From Flavobacterium sp. (lineage in GTDB: Bacteria > Bacteroidota > Bacteroidia > Flavobacteriales > Flavobacteriaceae), in assembly GCA_019105125.1 (NCBI GenBank), contig JAHRWO010000013.1, forward strand, positions 1-5,276: a stretch of 5,276 nt of DNA, written 5' to 3'. Positions 1 to 5,276 of this stretch are shown piece after piece. Position 1 is the stretch's first letter. Every line of letters starts with the position of its first letter. Made by a program: the position numbers and the translations under genes. The notes beneath the pieces are model-generated. The model was not told the origin of the DNA, ran no database searches, and worked only from the letters and a program-made list of their open reading frames with translations.

Positions 1-27
1 AAAAAGTAATTTCAATTCACAATTTTT

Positions 28-63
28 AAACCTGTCTCGATTTGAATCCTGACAGGTTTTTTC
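28..63 (+). terminator. Rho-independent terminator of the gene upstream of the window
   Basis: A perfect 9-bp stem pairs AAACCTGTC (28-36) with GACAGGTTT (51-59). The stem runs directly into a T tract (57-62). Inside the 14-base loop, GAT (39-41) can pair with ATC (46-48) around a TTGA tetraloop, so the hairpin may extend past a 2x2 internal loop. On the opposite strand the stem is followed by A then T-poor sequence rather than a U tract, so it works only for + strand transcription. It should end a gene lying off the left edge. The T tract abuts the likely -33 element of the next promoter. Confidence 0.85.
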
Positions 64-92
64 TTGAAATCCTTTTCAAATTATTACCTTTG
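64..92 (+). promoter_or_regulatory. Bacteroidota-type promoter of the MATE gene
   Basis: The -7 box TACCTTTG (85-92) matches the known Bacteroidota consensus TAnnTTTG exactly. A -33 TTG (64-66) lies 18 bases upstream, within the reported 17-23 base spacing. The start codon at 109 is only 16 bases past the -7 box, so the untranslated leader would be about 10 bases. The match is seen in the sequence; the transcription start is inferred. Confidence 0.7.
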
Positions 93-108
93 CCACAAAA
101 TTGCCAAA

Positions 109-1506
109 ATGACTTTTTCCGACTACTCTAAAGAATTTTCACAAAACTTAAAACTCGCCTACCCTATTATTTTAGGAATGTTAGGTCATACCGTTGTGGG
201 AATTGTGGATAATATTATGGTGGGAAAATTAGGTCCAACCGAATTAGCAGCTGTATCATTAGGAAATAGTTTTGTATTCATTGCGATGTCATTAGGTATT
301 GGATTTTCAACTGCAATTACACCTTTAGTAGCGGAATCAGATGGAAAAAATGATGTGGCTGGTGGTCGTTCTGCTTTTCATCACGGATTGTATTTGTGTA
401 CGATTTTAGGTGTGGCTTTATTTACCTTGATTTTCTTTTCAAAACCACTTATTGCTTACATGGGCCAACCCGAAGCTGTGGTAGAAATGGCAAAACCCTA
501 TTTAGACATCGTTGGTTTTTCGTTGATTCCGTTAATTATGTACCAAGCGTACAAACAATTTGCTGATGGTTTGAGCGAAACGAAATATTCCATGTGGGCA
601 ACCATTATTGGAAATATTACTAATGTGGTTATCAACTATTTTTTAATTTACGGAATTTGGATTTTTCCAAAATGGGGCATTGTTGGAGCTGCGGTTGGAA
701 CCATCGCTTCACGTTTTGTAATGTTAGGTTTTATGCATTACATGATGAATCTAAAACCAAAATTCCATCCTTATTTTAAAGGATTTAGCTTGAAAGAAAT
801 CAAGAAAGAAGTTAACCAAAAAATCATCAAAATTGGAATGCCTTCTGCCATGCAAATGTTCTTTGAAGTGGCGTTGTTTACAGGAGCTATTTGGGTGTGT
901 GGAATGATTGGAACAACTAGTCAAGCAGCGAATCAAATTGCGTTGAGTTTGGCTTCATTAACCTTTATGTTTGCTATGGGATTAAGTGTTACAGCGATGA
1001 TTCGTATTGGAAACCAAAAAGGATTAGAAGATTATGTTACCTTACGAAAAGTTGCAATTTCCATCTTCTTATTAACGATAATAATTGAAGTCGTTTTCGC
1101 ACTTTTATTTGTGGCTTTACATACTATTTTACCTTATATTTTTGTAGATATCAGTGATGTAAAAAACCTAACCCAAAACTTAGAAGTAATCGCAATTTCG
1201 GCTAATTTACTTTTGGTAGCTGCTGTTTTTCAAATTTCCGATGGCTTACAAGTTGTAGTTTTAGGAGCACTTCGCGGTTTGCAAGATGCAAAAATCCCAA
1301 TGTATATTACATTTGTAGCGTATTGGGTAATTGGATTTCCAATCTCAATCTATTTAGGATTAGAAACCGAATTAAAAGCAGTTGGCGTTTGGATTGGACT
1401 TTTAGCCGGATTAACAGCTGCCGCATTATTTTTGTATATTCGCTTTAATTATTTGACTAAAAAACTGGTTCAAGGACAAACTCAAGAACAAGTTCAATTA
1501 CAATAA
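109..1506 (+). CDS. MATE family multidrug/Na+(H+) efflux transporter, NorM-like
   Basis: Inner-membrane secondary antiporter expected to expel cationic drugs or metabolites in exchange for Na+ or H+. The product of 465 residues is the usual length for a 12-helix MATE protein. Visible family features are the N-terminal P19-I-I-L-G and VDNIMVG with D34, the GIGFSTAITPLVA stretch (63-75), and the start of the second MATE repeat near 240 (KIGMPSAMQMFFEV). D34, E253 and D378 fall in the same motif contexts as the cation-binding D36, E255 and D371 of Vibrio cholerae NorM, so the pump looks intact. An in-frame TTG at 64 could lengthen the protein by 15 residues, but that TTG is better explained as the -33 promoter element and the added residues look non-conserved. 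ATG 109 is therefore chosen. The C-terminus is an unusual Gln-rich tail (residues 454-465). The substrate cannot be read from the sequence. Confidence 0.93.
   Translation: MTFSDYSKEFSQNLKLAYPIILGMLGHTVVGIVDNIMVGKLGPTELAAVSLGNSFVFIAMSLGIGFSTAITPLVAESDGKNDVAGGRSAFHHGLYLCTILGVALFTLIFFSKPLIAYMGQPEAVVEMAKPYLDIVGFSLIPLIMYQAYKQFADGLSETKYSMWATIIGNITNVVINYFLIYGIWIFPKWGIVGAAVGTIASRFVMLGFMHYMMNLKPKFHPYFKGFSLKEIKKEVNQKIIKIGMPSAMQMFFEVALFTGAIWVCGMIGTTSQAANQIALSLASLTFMFAMGLSVTAMIRIGNQKGLEDYVTLRKVAISIFLLTIIIEVVFALLFVALHTILPYIFVDISDVKNLTQNLEVIAISANLLLVAAVFQISDGLQVVVLGALRGLQDAKIPMYITFVAYWVIGFPISIYLGLETELKAVGVWIGLLAGLTAAALFLYIRFNYLTKKLVQGQTQEQVQLQ
1468..1503 (+). repeat. Six-base-period CAANNN repeat encoding an X-Gln tail
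   Basis: The last six codon pairs of the MATE gene all have CAA as the second codon (CAA at 1471, 1477, 1483, 1489, 1495 and 1501). They encode VQ-GQ-TQ-EQ-VQ-LQ just before the TAA stop. Glutamine at every second position lies after the last transmembrane helix, so the tail is probably a disordered extension. The alternate codons differ, which suggests either an old, diverged hexamer expansion or selection on the protein pattern. Confidence 0.7.
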
Positions 1507-1532
1507 AAAGAAGAAATTAAAATCATAAAAAC

Positions 1533-1763
1533 ATGAACTTACCAAAATTTGTTATCGGAGATAATACCGATTTTCCTGAAGATATTTTCGTAATCCACTT
1601 AGAATATCCAAGATTCGTAATTAATTTAAAAGATGACGAAGTAGAATTTTTAGAAGACATCGAAGAAGAAGACGAAAAAGAATTGGAATCAGAAATGGAA
1701 CATTTAATTACCATTGCTGGAGAATTCTACGATAGAGAAATTGAACGTTACGATCAGGAATAG
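1533..1763 (+). CDS. Small, highly acidic conserved-type hypothetical protein
   Basis: A 76-residue protein with no function I recognise. It has no signal peptide or membrane segment, so it is probably cytosolic. By my count it holds 26 Asp/Glu against 6 Lys/Arg, a net charge near -20, concentrated at residues 34-56. The first 33 residues (KFVIGDNTDFPEDIF, then IHLEYPRFVINL) look like beta strands with ordered hydrophobic spacing, and the C-terminal half looks helical. It follows the MATE stop by 26 bases with no terminator between, and an A/G-rich stretch (AAAGAAGAAA, 1506-1515) precedes its ATG, so co-transcription is likely. An antisense frame across it is explained as a codon shadow. From memory, similar short acidic proteins occur in Flavobacteriaceae, but I could not search. 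Whether it acts with the transporter is unknown. Confidence 0.8.
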   Translation: MNLPKFVIGDNTDFPEDIFVIHLEYPRFVINLKDDEVEFLEDIEEEDEKELESEMEHLITIAGEFYDREIERYDQE

Positions 1764-1797
1764 TGTTCAGTGATAAGTAAAAAGTGTTCAGATATTA
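1763..1797 (+). repeat. Degenerate 7-base-period repeat starting at the stop codon
   Basis: GTGTTCA occurs at 1763-1769 and again at 1784-1790. The intervening sequence fits the same 7-base register (GTGATAA at 1770, GTAAAAA at 1777), and GATATTA follows at 1791. The first unit begins on the last base of the TAG stop of the acidic protein. Two exact and three diverged copies make it short but regular. No protein or hairpin explains it. Confidence 0.5.
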
Positions 1798-1813
1798 AAT
1801 TAATTAGAAAGTA

Positions 1814-2053
1814 ATGTTTCTTTCAATTTTAGAATTTCAGTCAAAAAGCTGGGAAAATTTTTTCTACACCTGTTTTTTCTTACTTTCTGCATTTATATTT
1901 TATGGATTAAAACAATGAAATATTTCTGTAAGAAGAACGAAAAAATTTGAAGAAATAACAACAAAAAGCAATATTATAAAATATTGGATATTTATTTTTA
2001 TTTGTCTTTTTGGGGCATTTATCTGTTTAATAAAATTAATTCTTAGCCTTTAA
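1814..2053 (+). pseudogene. Possible small two-helix membrane protein interrupted by one in-frame TGA
   Basis: Reading from ATG 1814 gives 34 residues ending in a hydrophobic segment (NFFYTCFFLLSAFIFYGL), then TGA at 1916-1918. The same frame then stays open for 44 more codons to TAA at 2051-2053. The second part has a charged stretch (VRRTKKFEEITTK) and a strong hydrophobic helix (YWIFIFICLFGAFICLIKL). Helix, charged loop and helix in one frame across a single stop suggests a roughly 79-codon protein carrying one nonsense mutation. The 3' end overlaps the convergent meaB gene by 11 bases. Caution: the region is extremely A/T-rich, and such DNA encodes Phe/Ile/Leu/Lys by chance, so this may not be a gene. 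I recognise no family and see no clear promoter. Confidence 0.3.
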
Positions 2054-3128
2054 AATATCGTTCCAACAAACTCATAGCCGCTGCAAAAGGTGAAATTTCA
2101 TTGTTTTGCACGGCTTTTTTATTTTCTTCTAATAGTTGCATGATATTCGGATGATTGTAAAAATGATTTTTTAATTGTTCATTAATTGTTTCCATCATCC
2201 AAAATTGGTTTTGATTTTGACGTTTTTCTTCGAAATAATGATTCGATTTTACCAATTCAAAATACTCGGAAATAATTTCCCAAATCCCATCAATCCCTGT
2301 TTTCTCATAAGCACTACAAGTTGTTACTTTCGGAATCCAACCCGAAGATTTGGCTGGAAATAAATGCAACGCTCTATTGAATTCGGTTTTTGCTAATTTG
2401 GCTTTCGCAATATTATCTCCATCGGCTTTATTGATTACGATAGTGTCTGCCATTTCCATAATACCGCGTTTGATCCCTTGTAATTCATCACCAGCGCCTG
2501 AAATTTTCAACAACAAAAAGAAATCAACCATACTGTGAACAGCGGTTTCACTTTGCCCTACTCCAACGGTTTCAATAATTATCGTATCAAACTCACAAGC
2601 TTCACAAAGAATGATGGTTTCACGTGTTTTTCTAGCAACTCCTCCTAAGGTATCACCTGAAGCACTTGGTCGGATGTAAGCATTTTCATCTTTAACCAAT
2701 TCTTCCATTCGGGTTTTATCGCCCAAAATACTTCCGTGACTAATAGACGAACTCGGGTCAACCGCCAACACGGCTACTTTCTTTCCGATAGAAGTTAAAT
2801 ATTTCCCAAAAGCTTCAATAAATGTACTTTTTCCAACACCCGGAACACCCGTAATTCCAATACGAACGGAGTTATTCGCATGGGGCAAACAACCTTTTAT
2901 CACTTCATTCGCTTTGGCTAAATGTTCAGGATTCGTGCTTTCGACTAAAGTTATGGCGCGACTCAAAGCGGTTTTATCTCCTTTTAAAATTCCAGCAATT
3001 AATTCTTCTGCCGAAGGTTGTTTTCTTCGAAATTGTTGAATTTGATGTGCGACAACCGTACTCAACGTTTCGGGTTGTTCCACTCCATGAATTTCTGAAA
3101 GTGCCGATTTTTTATTAGGTGTTTTCAA
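2043..3128 (-). CDS. meaB: Methylmalonyl-CoA mutase-associated GTPase MeaB (ArgK family)
   Basis: Cytosolic SIMIBI-class GTPase that guards loading of adenosylcobalamin into methylmalonyl-CoA mutase and protects that enzyme; human counterpart MMAA. The 361 residues match the family's size. Visible elements are an N-terminal helical extension (1-85), Walker A GVPGVGKST (94-102), VDPSSS with D124 (123-128), GDKTRM (136-141), the family signature ETVGVGQSE (186-194), and the base-specificity motif NKAD (233-236). A C-terminal helical part (about 285-361) corresponds to the dimerisation arm. All catalytic motifs are intact. The start is TTG at 3126-3128: the frame has an upstream stop near 3186-3188, no ATG lies between, and the first internal ATG falls at residue 141, past Walker A. 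A GTG at residue 16 is a less likely alternative. The old ArgK name, arginine/ornithine transport kinase, is now considered wrong for this family. The mutase subunits are not in the window. Confidence 0.95.
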   Translation of the reverse strand: MKTPNKKSALSEIHGVEQPETLSTVVAHQIQQFRRKQPSAEELIAGILKGDKTALSRAITLVESTNPEHLAKANEVIKGCLPHANNSVRIGITGVPGVGKSTFIEAFGKYLTSIGKKVAVLAVDPSSSISHGSILGDKTRMEELVKDENAYIRPSASGDTLGGVARKTRETIILCEACEFDTIIIETVGVGQSETAVHSMVDFFLLLKISGAGDELQGIKRGIMEMADTIVINKADGDNIAKAKLAKTEFNRALHLFPAKSSGWIPKVTTCSAYEKTGIDGIWEIISEYFELVKSNHYFEEKRQNQNQFWMMETINEQLKNHFYNHPNIMQLLEENKKAVQNNEISPFAAAMSLLERYFKG

Positions 3129-3156
3129 AAGAGTTTTGCTTTGTGTAAAAATACAA

Positions 3157-3189
3157 AAAATGTAGGAATATGAAACATCGAAATCTCAA
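3157..3189 (-). promoter_or_regulatory. Possible meaB promoter
   Basis: On the minus strand TACATTTT (3157-3164) matches seven of eight positions of a TAnnTTTG -7 box, with the final G replaced by T. A TTG (3187-3189) lies 22 bases upstream, within the accepted spacing. It would give a leader of about 20-25 bases before the TTG start. The A/T-rich background makes chance matches likely. Confidence 0.3.
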
Positions 3190-3197
3190 GGTTTAAT

Positions 3198-3205
3198 TAC
3201 CTTTG
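3198..3205 (+). promoter_or_regulatory. Bacteroidota -7 promoter element of the AEC permease gene
   Basis: TACCTTTG is an exact TAnnTTTG match and is identical to the box before the MATE gene. It ends 19 bases before the ATG at 3225, so the leader would be near 12 bases. No TTG lies at the proper -33 distance, so the promoter may be weak or activator-dependent. Confidence 0.6.
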
Positions 3206-3224
3206 TATTCTCGATTTTCGACAT

Positions 3225-4133
3225 ATGGAAAACATCATTCTTTTATTTTTATGTTTGATTTTAGGGATTGCACTTCAAAAAGTACCGCAATTTCCTAAAA
3301 ACGCCTATCAAAGTTTGAATCAATACGTGATTTACGTTTCGCTTCCTGCTTTGGCGTTGTATTATATTCCGAAAATTACGATCTCATTGGCTTTGCTTTA
3401 TCCATTGGGAATTGCATGGTTAGGTTTCGGATTATCATTTGTATTTTTCTATACTTTGGGAACGTATTTCAAATGGTCGAAAAAGTTAATTGGCTGTTTG
3501 ATTTTAACTAGTGGATTGAGCAATACTTCCTTTGTAGGCTTTCCCATTATCGAAGCTTTATATGGTGCCGAAGGATTGAAAACCGCCATCATAGTTGACC
3601 AACCAGGTTCATTCGTAGTCGTAACCACTTTAGGAATTTTAGTCGCAGCAAGTTTTTCAAGAGGCAATTTAAGTACTTCTGAAATTTTGATGAAAATTGT
3701 AAAATTTCCACCTTTTATTGCTTTTACGATTGCGCTTTGTTGCACACTATTTTCACTTGAATTTCCAGAAGCATTACAAAACTCTTTTTTAAGAATTGGA
3801 AATACAGTAACACCTGTAGCACTTGTAGCAGTAGGTTTGCAAATAAAAATTGACATAAGAAGCAAGCATTGGTCTTTTTTATCATTAGGCTTACTCTTCA
3901 AACTTTTCATAATGCCTGCTTTTTTCTTCTTGCTGTATAAAATTATTCTTGGCGGAAATGGTTTAGAAATAGACGTTTCTATTATGGAATCGGCAATGGC
4001 ACCTATGATTACAGCGACAATATTAGCTTCTACTTATGGTTTAAAACCGAAATTAAGCAGCATGATTATTGGGATTGGAATTCCGCTGTCGTTGTTGACG
4101 GTGGCTTTTTGGTATTGGGTTTTGAATTTGTAA
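3225..4133 (+). CDS. AEC (auxin efflux carrier) family permease
   Basis: Inner-membrane permease of the Mem_trans/AEC family (Pfam PF03547), which in bacteria includes malonate and other carboxylate or amino-acid carriers. The 302 residues and hydrophobic pattern fit the usual ten-helix fold. Recognisable family positions are the helix-1/2 region LNQYVIYVSLPAL (31-43), SNTSFVGFPIIEALYG (99-114), DQPGS (125-129), FPPFIA (161-166), PVALVAVGLQ (197-206), ESAMAPMITATILA (255-268) and a final GIGIPLSLL (283-291). ATG 3225 is the natural start, with Met-Glu-Asn just before the first helix and a -7 box 19 bases upstream. It is divergent from meaB across 96 bases. An antisense frame of 153 codons within it is a shadow. 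The bacterial substrate cannot be assigned; auxin is a family name, not a prediction. Confidence 0.9.
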   Translation: MENIILLFLCLILGIALQKVPQFPKNAYQSLNQYVIYVSLPALALYYIPKITISLALLYPLGIAWLGFGLSFVFFYTLGTYFKWSKKLIGCLILTSGLSNTSFVGFPIIEALYGAEGLKTAIIVDQPGSFVVVTTLGILVAASFSRGNLSTSEILMKIVKFPPFIAFTIALCCTLFSLEFPEALQNSFLRIGNTVTPVALVAVGLQIKIDIRSKHWSFLSLGLLFKLFIMPAFFFLLYKIILGGNGLEIDVSIMESAMAPMITATILASTYGLKPKLSSMIIGIGIPLSLLTVAFWYWVLNL

Positions 4134-4168
4134 CACAAAGTTTCTCAAAGTTTAGCACGAAGTTACAC
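4134..4168 (+). repeat. Degenerate (CAC)AAAGTT quasi-tandem repeat
   Basis: Three diverged units centred on AAAGTT, AAAGTT and GAAGTT (4137-4142, 4147-4152 and 4159-4164) lie 10-12 bases apart. The first begins on the base after the permease TAA stop. TGTAAC (4129-4134) and GTTACA (4162-4167) form a 6-bp inverted repeat around it, but without a T tract, so I do not call a terminator. Confidence 0.45.
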
Positions 4169-4182
4169 TATAAATTTTTAAA

Positions 4183-4207
4183 CATATAAGTCATATAAGT
4201 TTAAGTT
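4183..4207 (+). repeat. CATATAAGT tandem repeat, two exact copies plus a partial one
   Basis: CATATAAGT at 4183-4191 is repeated without a gap at 4192-4200, and TTAAGTT (4201-4207) follows as a diverged remnant. Nothing coding overlaps it. Confidence 0.6.
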
Positions 4208-4239
4208 GAATTAATTGTGTACTCAAGTTCATAAAAGAG

Positions 4240-4252
4240 ATGCTTGCAGCAT
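4240..4252. repeat. Small perfect hairpin within the repeat mosaic
   Basis: ATGCT (4240-4244) pairs with AGCAT (4248-4252) around a TGC loop. There is no T tract, so this is not a standard terminator. It sits in an AGAG-hairpin-GACAAG context that reminds me of dispersed hairpin repeats in other Flavobacteriaceae spacers; that comparison is from memory. Confidence 0.4.
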
Positions 4253-4259
4253 GACAAGA

Positions 4260-4310
4260 TTGTGGTTAAAAAATCTGTGCAAATCCGTCCAATCTGTGTT
4301 ATCTGCGTTC
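4260..4310 (+). repeat. AATCTGTG-type quasi-tandem repeat with 9-10 base period
   Basis: The core CTGTG or a one- to two-base variant occurs at 4275 (CTGTG), 4285 (CCGTC), 4294 (CTGTG) and 4303 (CTGCG), spaced 10, 9 and 9 bases. Each is preceded by AAT or TAT, and a further TTGTGG lies at 4260-4265. The period is close to one helical turn. It lies between the permease and the oxidase promoter and encodes nothing recognisable. Confidence 0.6.
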
Positions 4311-4343
4311 CAAAATAAAATAGCAAAATATTATCCAAATCTT

Positions 4344-4351
4344 TATCTTTA
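4344..4351 (+). promoter_or_regulatory. Probable -7 promoter element of the FAD oxidase gene
   Basis: TATCTTTA matches seven of eight positions of TAnnTTTG and ends 17 bases before the ATG at 4369. That is the same placement as the boxes before the MATE and AEC genes. No TTG is visible at the -33 distance. Confidence 0.45.
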
Positions 4352-4368
4352 CACTTCAATTTTACACT

Positions 4369-5276
4369 ATGAATCCTGAAATATTACTGGCGCTTGAAAA
4401 CATTGTAGGTTCGGCTTATATTTTTACTGATGAGGCAACTCGTAAAACGTATGGACACGACGAAACGGAAGATTTGAGTTTTCCGCCTCATGTGGTGGTG
4501 AAACCTGCGAATACCGAAGAAGTGGCGCAAATTTTAAAAGTTTCCAACACCTATAAAATTCCGACAACGCCGATTGGTGCGCGTACAGGTTTAAGTGGTG
4601 GTGCTTTATCGATTTATGGTGGCATTGCGATTTCAATGGAACGCTTCAATCAAATTATTGAAATTGATGAACAAAATTTACAAGTTACTACCGAACCAGG
4701 TGTAATCACACAAGTTTTAAGAGAGGCTGTGGCTGAAAAAGGCTTGTTCTATCCCGTAGATCCAAGCAGTATGGGAAGTTGTTTTATTGGTGGGAATATC
4801 GCAGAAAATTCAGGTGGTGCGAGAGCTTTGAAATATGGTGTTACCAAAGATTATGTACTAAATTTAGAAGTGGTTTTACCAACTGGTGATATCATTTGGA
4901 CAGGTGCTAATACCTTGAAAAATTCCACTGGTTATAATTTGACGCAGTTGATGGTAGGTAGTGAAGGAACTTTGGGAATTGTGACTAAAATTGTATTGAA
5001 ATTATTACCTCAAAACAAACATAACGTATTGCTTTTGGTTCCGTTTTATAAAGCGGAACAAGCGTGTGAAGCGGTTTCAGCTATTTTTAGAGCCGGAATT
5101 GTACCAAGTGCTTTAGAGTTTATGGAACGCGATGCGATTGATTGGACATTGAAATTTGTTGATGGGTTGAATGTGGAAATCAAAGACAACGTTCAAGCGC
5201 ATTTATTGATAGAAGTAGATGGAAATTATCCAGAAATTTTAATGCAAGAAGCGGAACAAATTTTGGCAGTTGTAGA
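4369..5276 (+). CDS. glcD: FAD-linked oxidase, GlcD / D-lactate dehydrogenase type (3' end cut off by the window)
   Basis: Flavoprotein of the PCMH/VAO superfamily that oxidises a 2-hydroxy acid such as glycolate or D-lactate to the 2-oxo acid. About 302 codons are present; relatives are usually about 460-500 residues, so roughly one third is missing on the right. The FAD-binding domain fills residues 1-210, with HVVVKPANTEEVA (41-53), the phosphate-binding loop PIGARTGLSGGA (68-79), EPGV (109-112), YPVDPSS (128-134), GGNIAENSGGARALKYGVT (141-159) and STGYNLTQLMVGSEGTLGI (186-204). The C-terminal FAD-oxidase domain begins near 215 and includes SALEFMERDAID (237-248). ATG 4369 is the only good start and lies 17 bases after a -7-like box. 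No break is seen. The exact substrate is unknown: glycolate, D-lactate and 2-hydroxyglutarate enzymes share these motifs. A shorter minus-strand frame at 4424-4636 is a shadow. Confidence 0.92.
   Translation, partial: MNPEILLALENIVGSAYIFTDEATRKTYGHDETEDLSFPPHVVVKPANTEEVAQILKVSNTYKIPTTPIGARTGLSGGALSIYGGIAISMERFNQIIEIDEQNLQVTTEPGVITQVLREAVAEKGLFYPVDPSSMGSCFIGGNIAENSGGARALKYGVTKDYVLNLEVVLPTGDIIWTGANTLKNSTGYNLTQLMVGSEGTLGIVTKIVLKLLPQNKHNVLLLVPFYKAEQACEAVSAIFRAGIVPSALEFMERDAIDWTLKFVDGLNVEIKDNVQAHLLIEVDGNYPEILMQEAEQILAVV

Noticed and set aside
751..936. 61-codon minus-strand open frame inside the MATE gene
   Set aside because: Shadow of the transporter coding strand, no start context or family features.
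1764..2042. Terminators for the acidic protein gene and for meaB in the convergent spacer
   Set aside because: Only weak A/T stems such as AGAAA/TTTCT near 1806-1821 are visible; none has a G/C-containing stem followed by a T tract in either direction.
2175..2538. Two overlapping plus-strand open frames of 62 codons inside meaB
   Set aside because: They are antisense to conserved GTPase sequence, including the NKAD region, and resemble no protein.
3449..3910. 153-codon minus-strand open frame inside the AEC permease gene
   Set aside because: It lies wholly antisense to a clear permease; its composition (scattered Lys/Pro/Thr, no domain) is what the reverse of membrane-protein codons gives.
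4129..4167. Terminator after the AEC permease (TGTAAC/GTTACA arms)
   Set aside because: Only a 6-bp stem with a 27-base loop and no following T tract.
4183..4310. CRISPR array
   Set aside because: Units are 9-10 bases, degenerate and without spacers of regular length; no cas genes are present.
4251..4379. 42-codon plus-strand open frame ending 11 bases into the oxidase gene
   Set aside because: It is made of the AATCTGTG repeat plus the oxidase promoter, so its openness is explained by repeat sequence; it has no recognisable protein pattern.
3225..5276. AEC permease and FAD oxidase as one operon for hydroxyacid use
   Set aside because: A 235-base repeat-filled spacer separates them and the oxidase has its own probable -7 box; a metabolic link is possible but not shown.

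Overview
The window is low-GC, gene-dense bacterial DNA that looks like a Flavobacteriaceae (Bacteroidota) chromosome, probably Flavobacterium or a close relative. Evidence for this is the A/T-rich codon use, the lack of strong Shine-Dalgarno sequences, and Bacteroidota-type -7 promoter elements (TAnnTTTG) about 16-19 bases before three of the start codons. The protein families present are ordinary for that group. Genus is an inference; no rRNA or marker gene is in view.

Layout. Bases 1-108 hold a rho-independent terminator for a gene that lies off the left edge, followed directly by the promoter of a NorM-type MATE efflux transporter (109-1506, +). A 76-residue, very acidic protein of unknown function (1533-1763, +) follows 26 bases later, probably in the same transcript. 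Bases 1764-2042 carry a short 7-base-period repeat that begins at the stop codon. They also hold a possible small two-helix membrane protein reading frame broken by one in-frame TGA. Next comes meaB on the minus strand (2043-3128), the GTPase chaperone of methylmalonyl-CoA mutase, starting with TTG. It is divergent from an AEC-family permease (3225-4133, +) across a 96-base promoter region. Bases 4134-4343 are a non-coding mosaic of several degenerate short-period repeats. Last is a GlcD/D-lactate dehydrogenase type FAD-linked oxidase (4369 to the right edge), cut off after about 302 codons.

The genes do not form one pathway. There are two secondary transporters, a cofactor-enzyme chaperone whose mutase partner is not in the window, and a hydroxyacid oxidase. 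A permease that may export small carboxylates next to a hydroxyacid oxidase is suggestive, but this is inference only.

I see no convincing new multi-gene system. The most unusual content is non-coding: short quasi-tandem repeats with periods of 7, 9, 9-10 and 11-14 bases. They sit in the spacers downstream of two + strand genes and in both cases start exactly at the stop codon. The TGA-interrupted small membrane frame is the second item worth checking.
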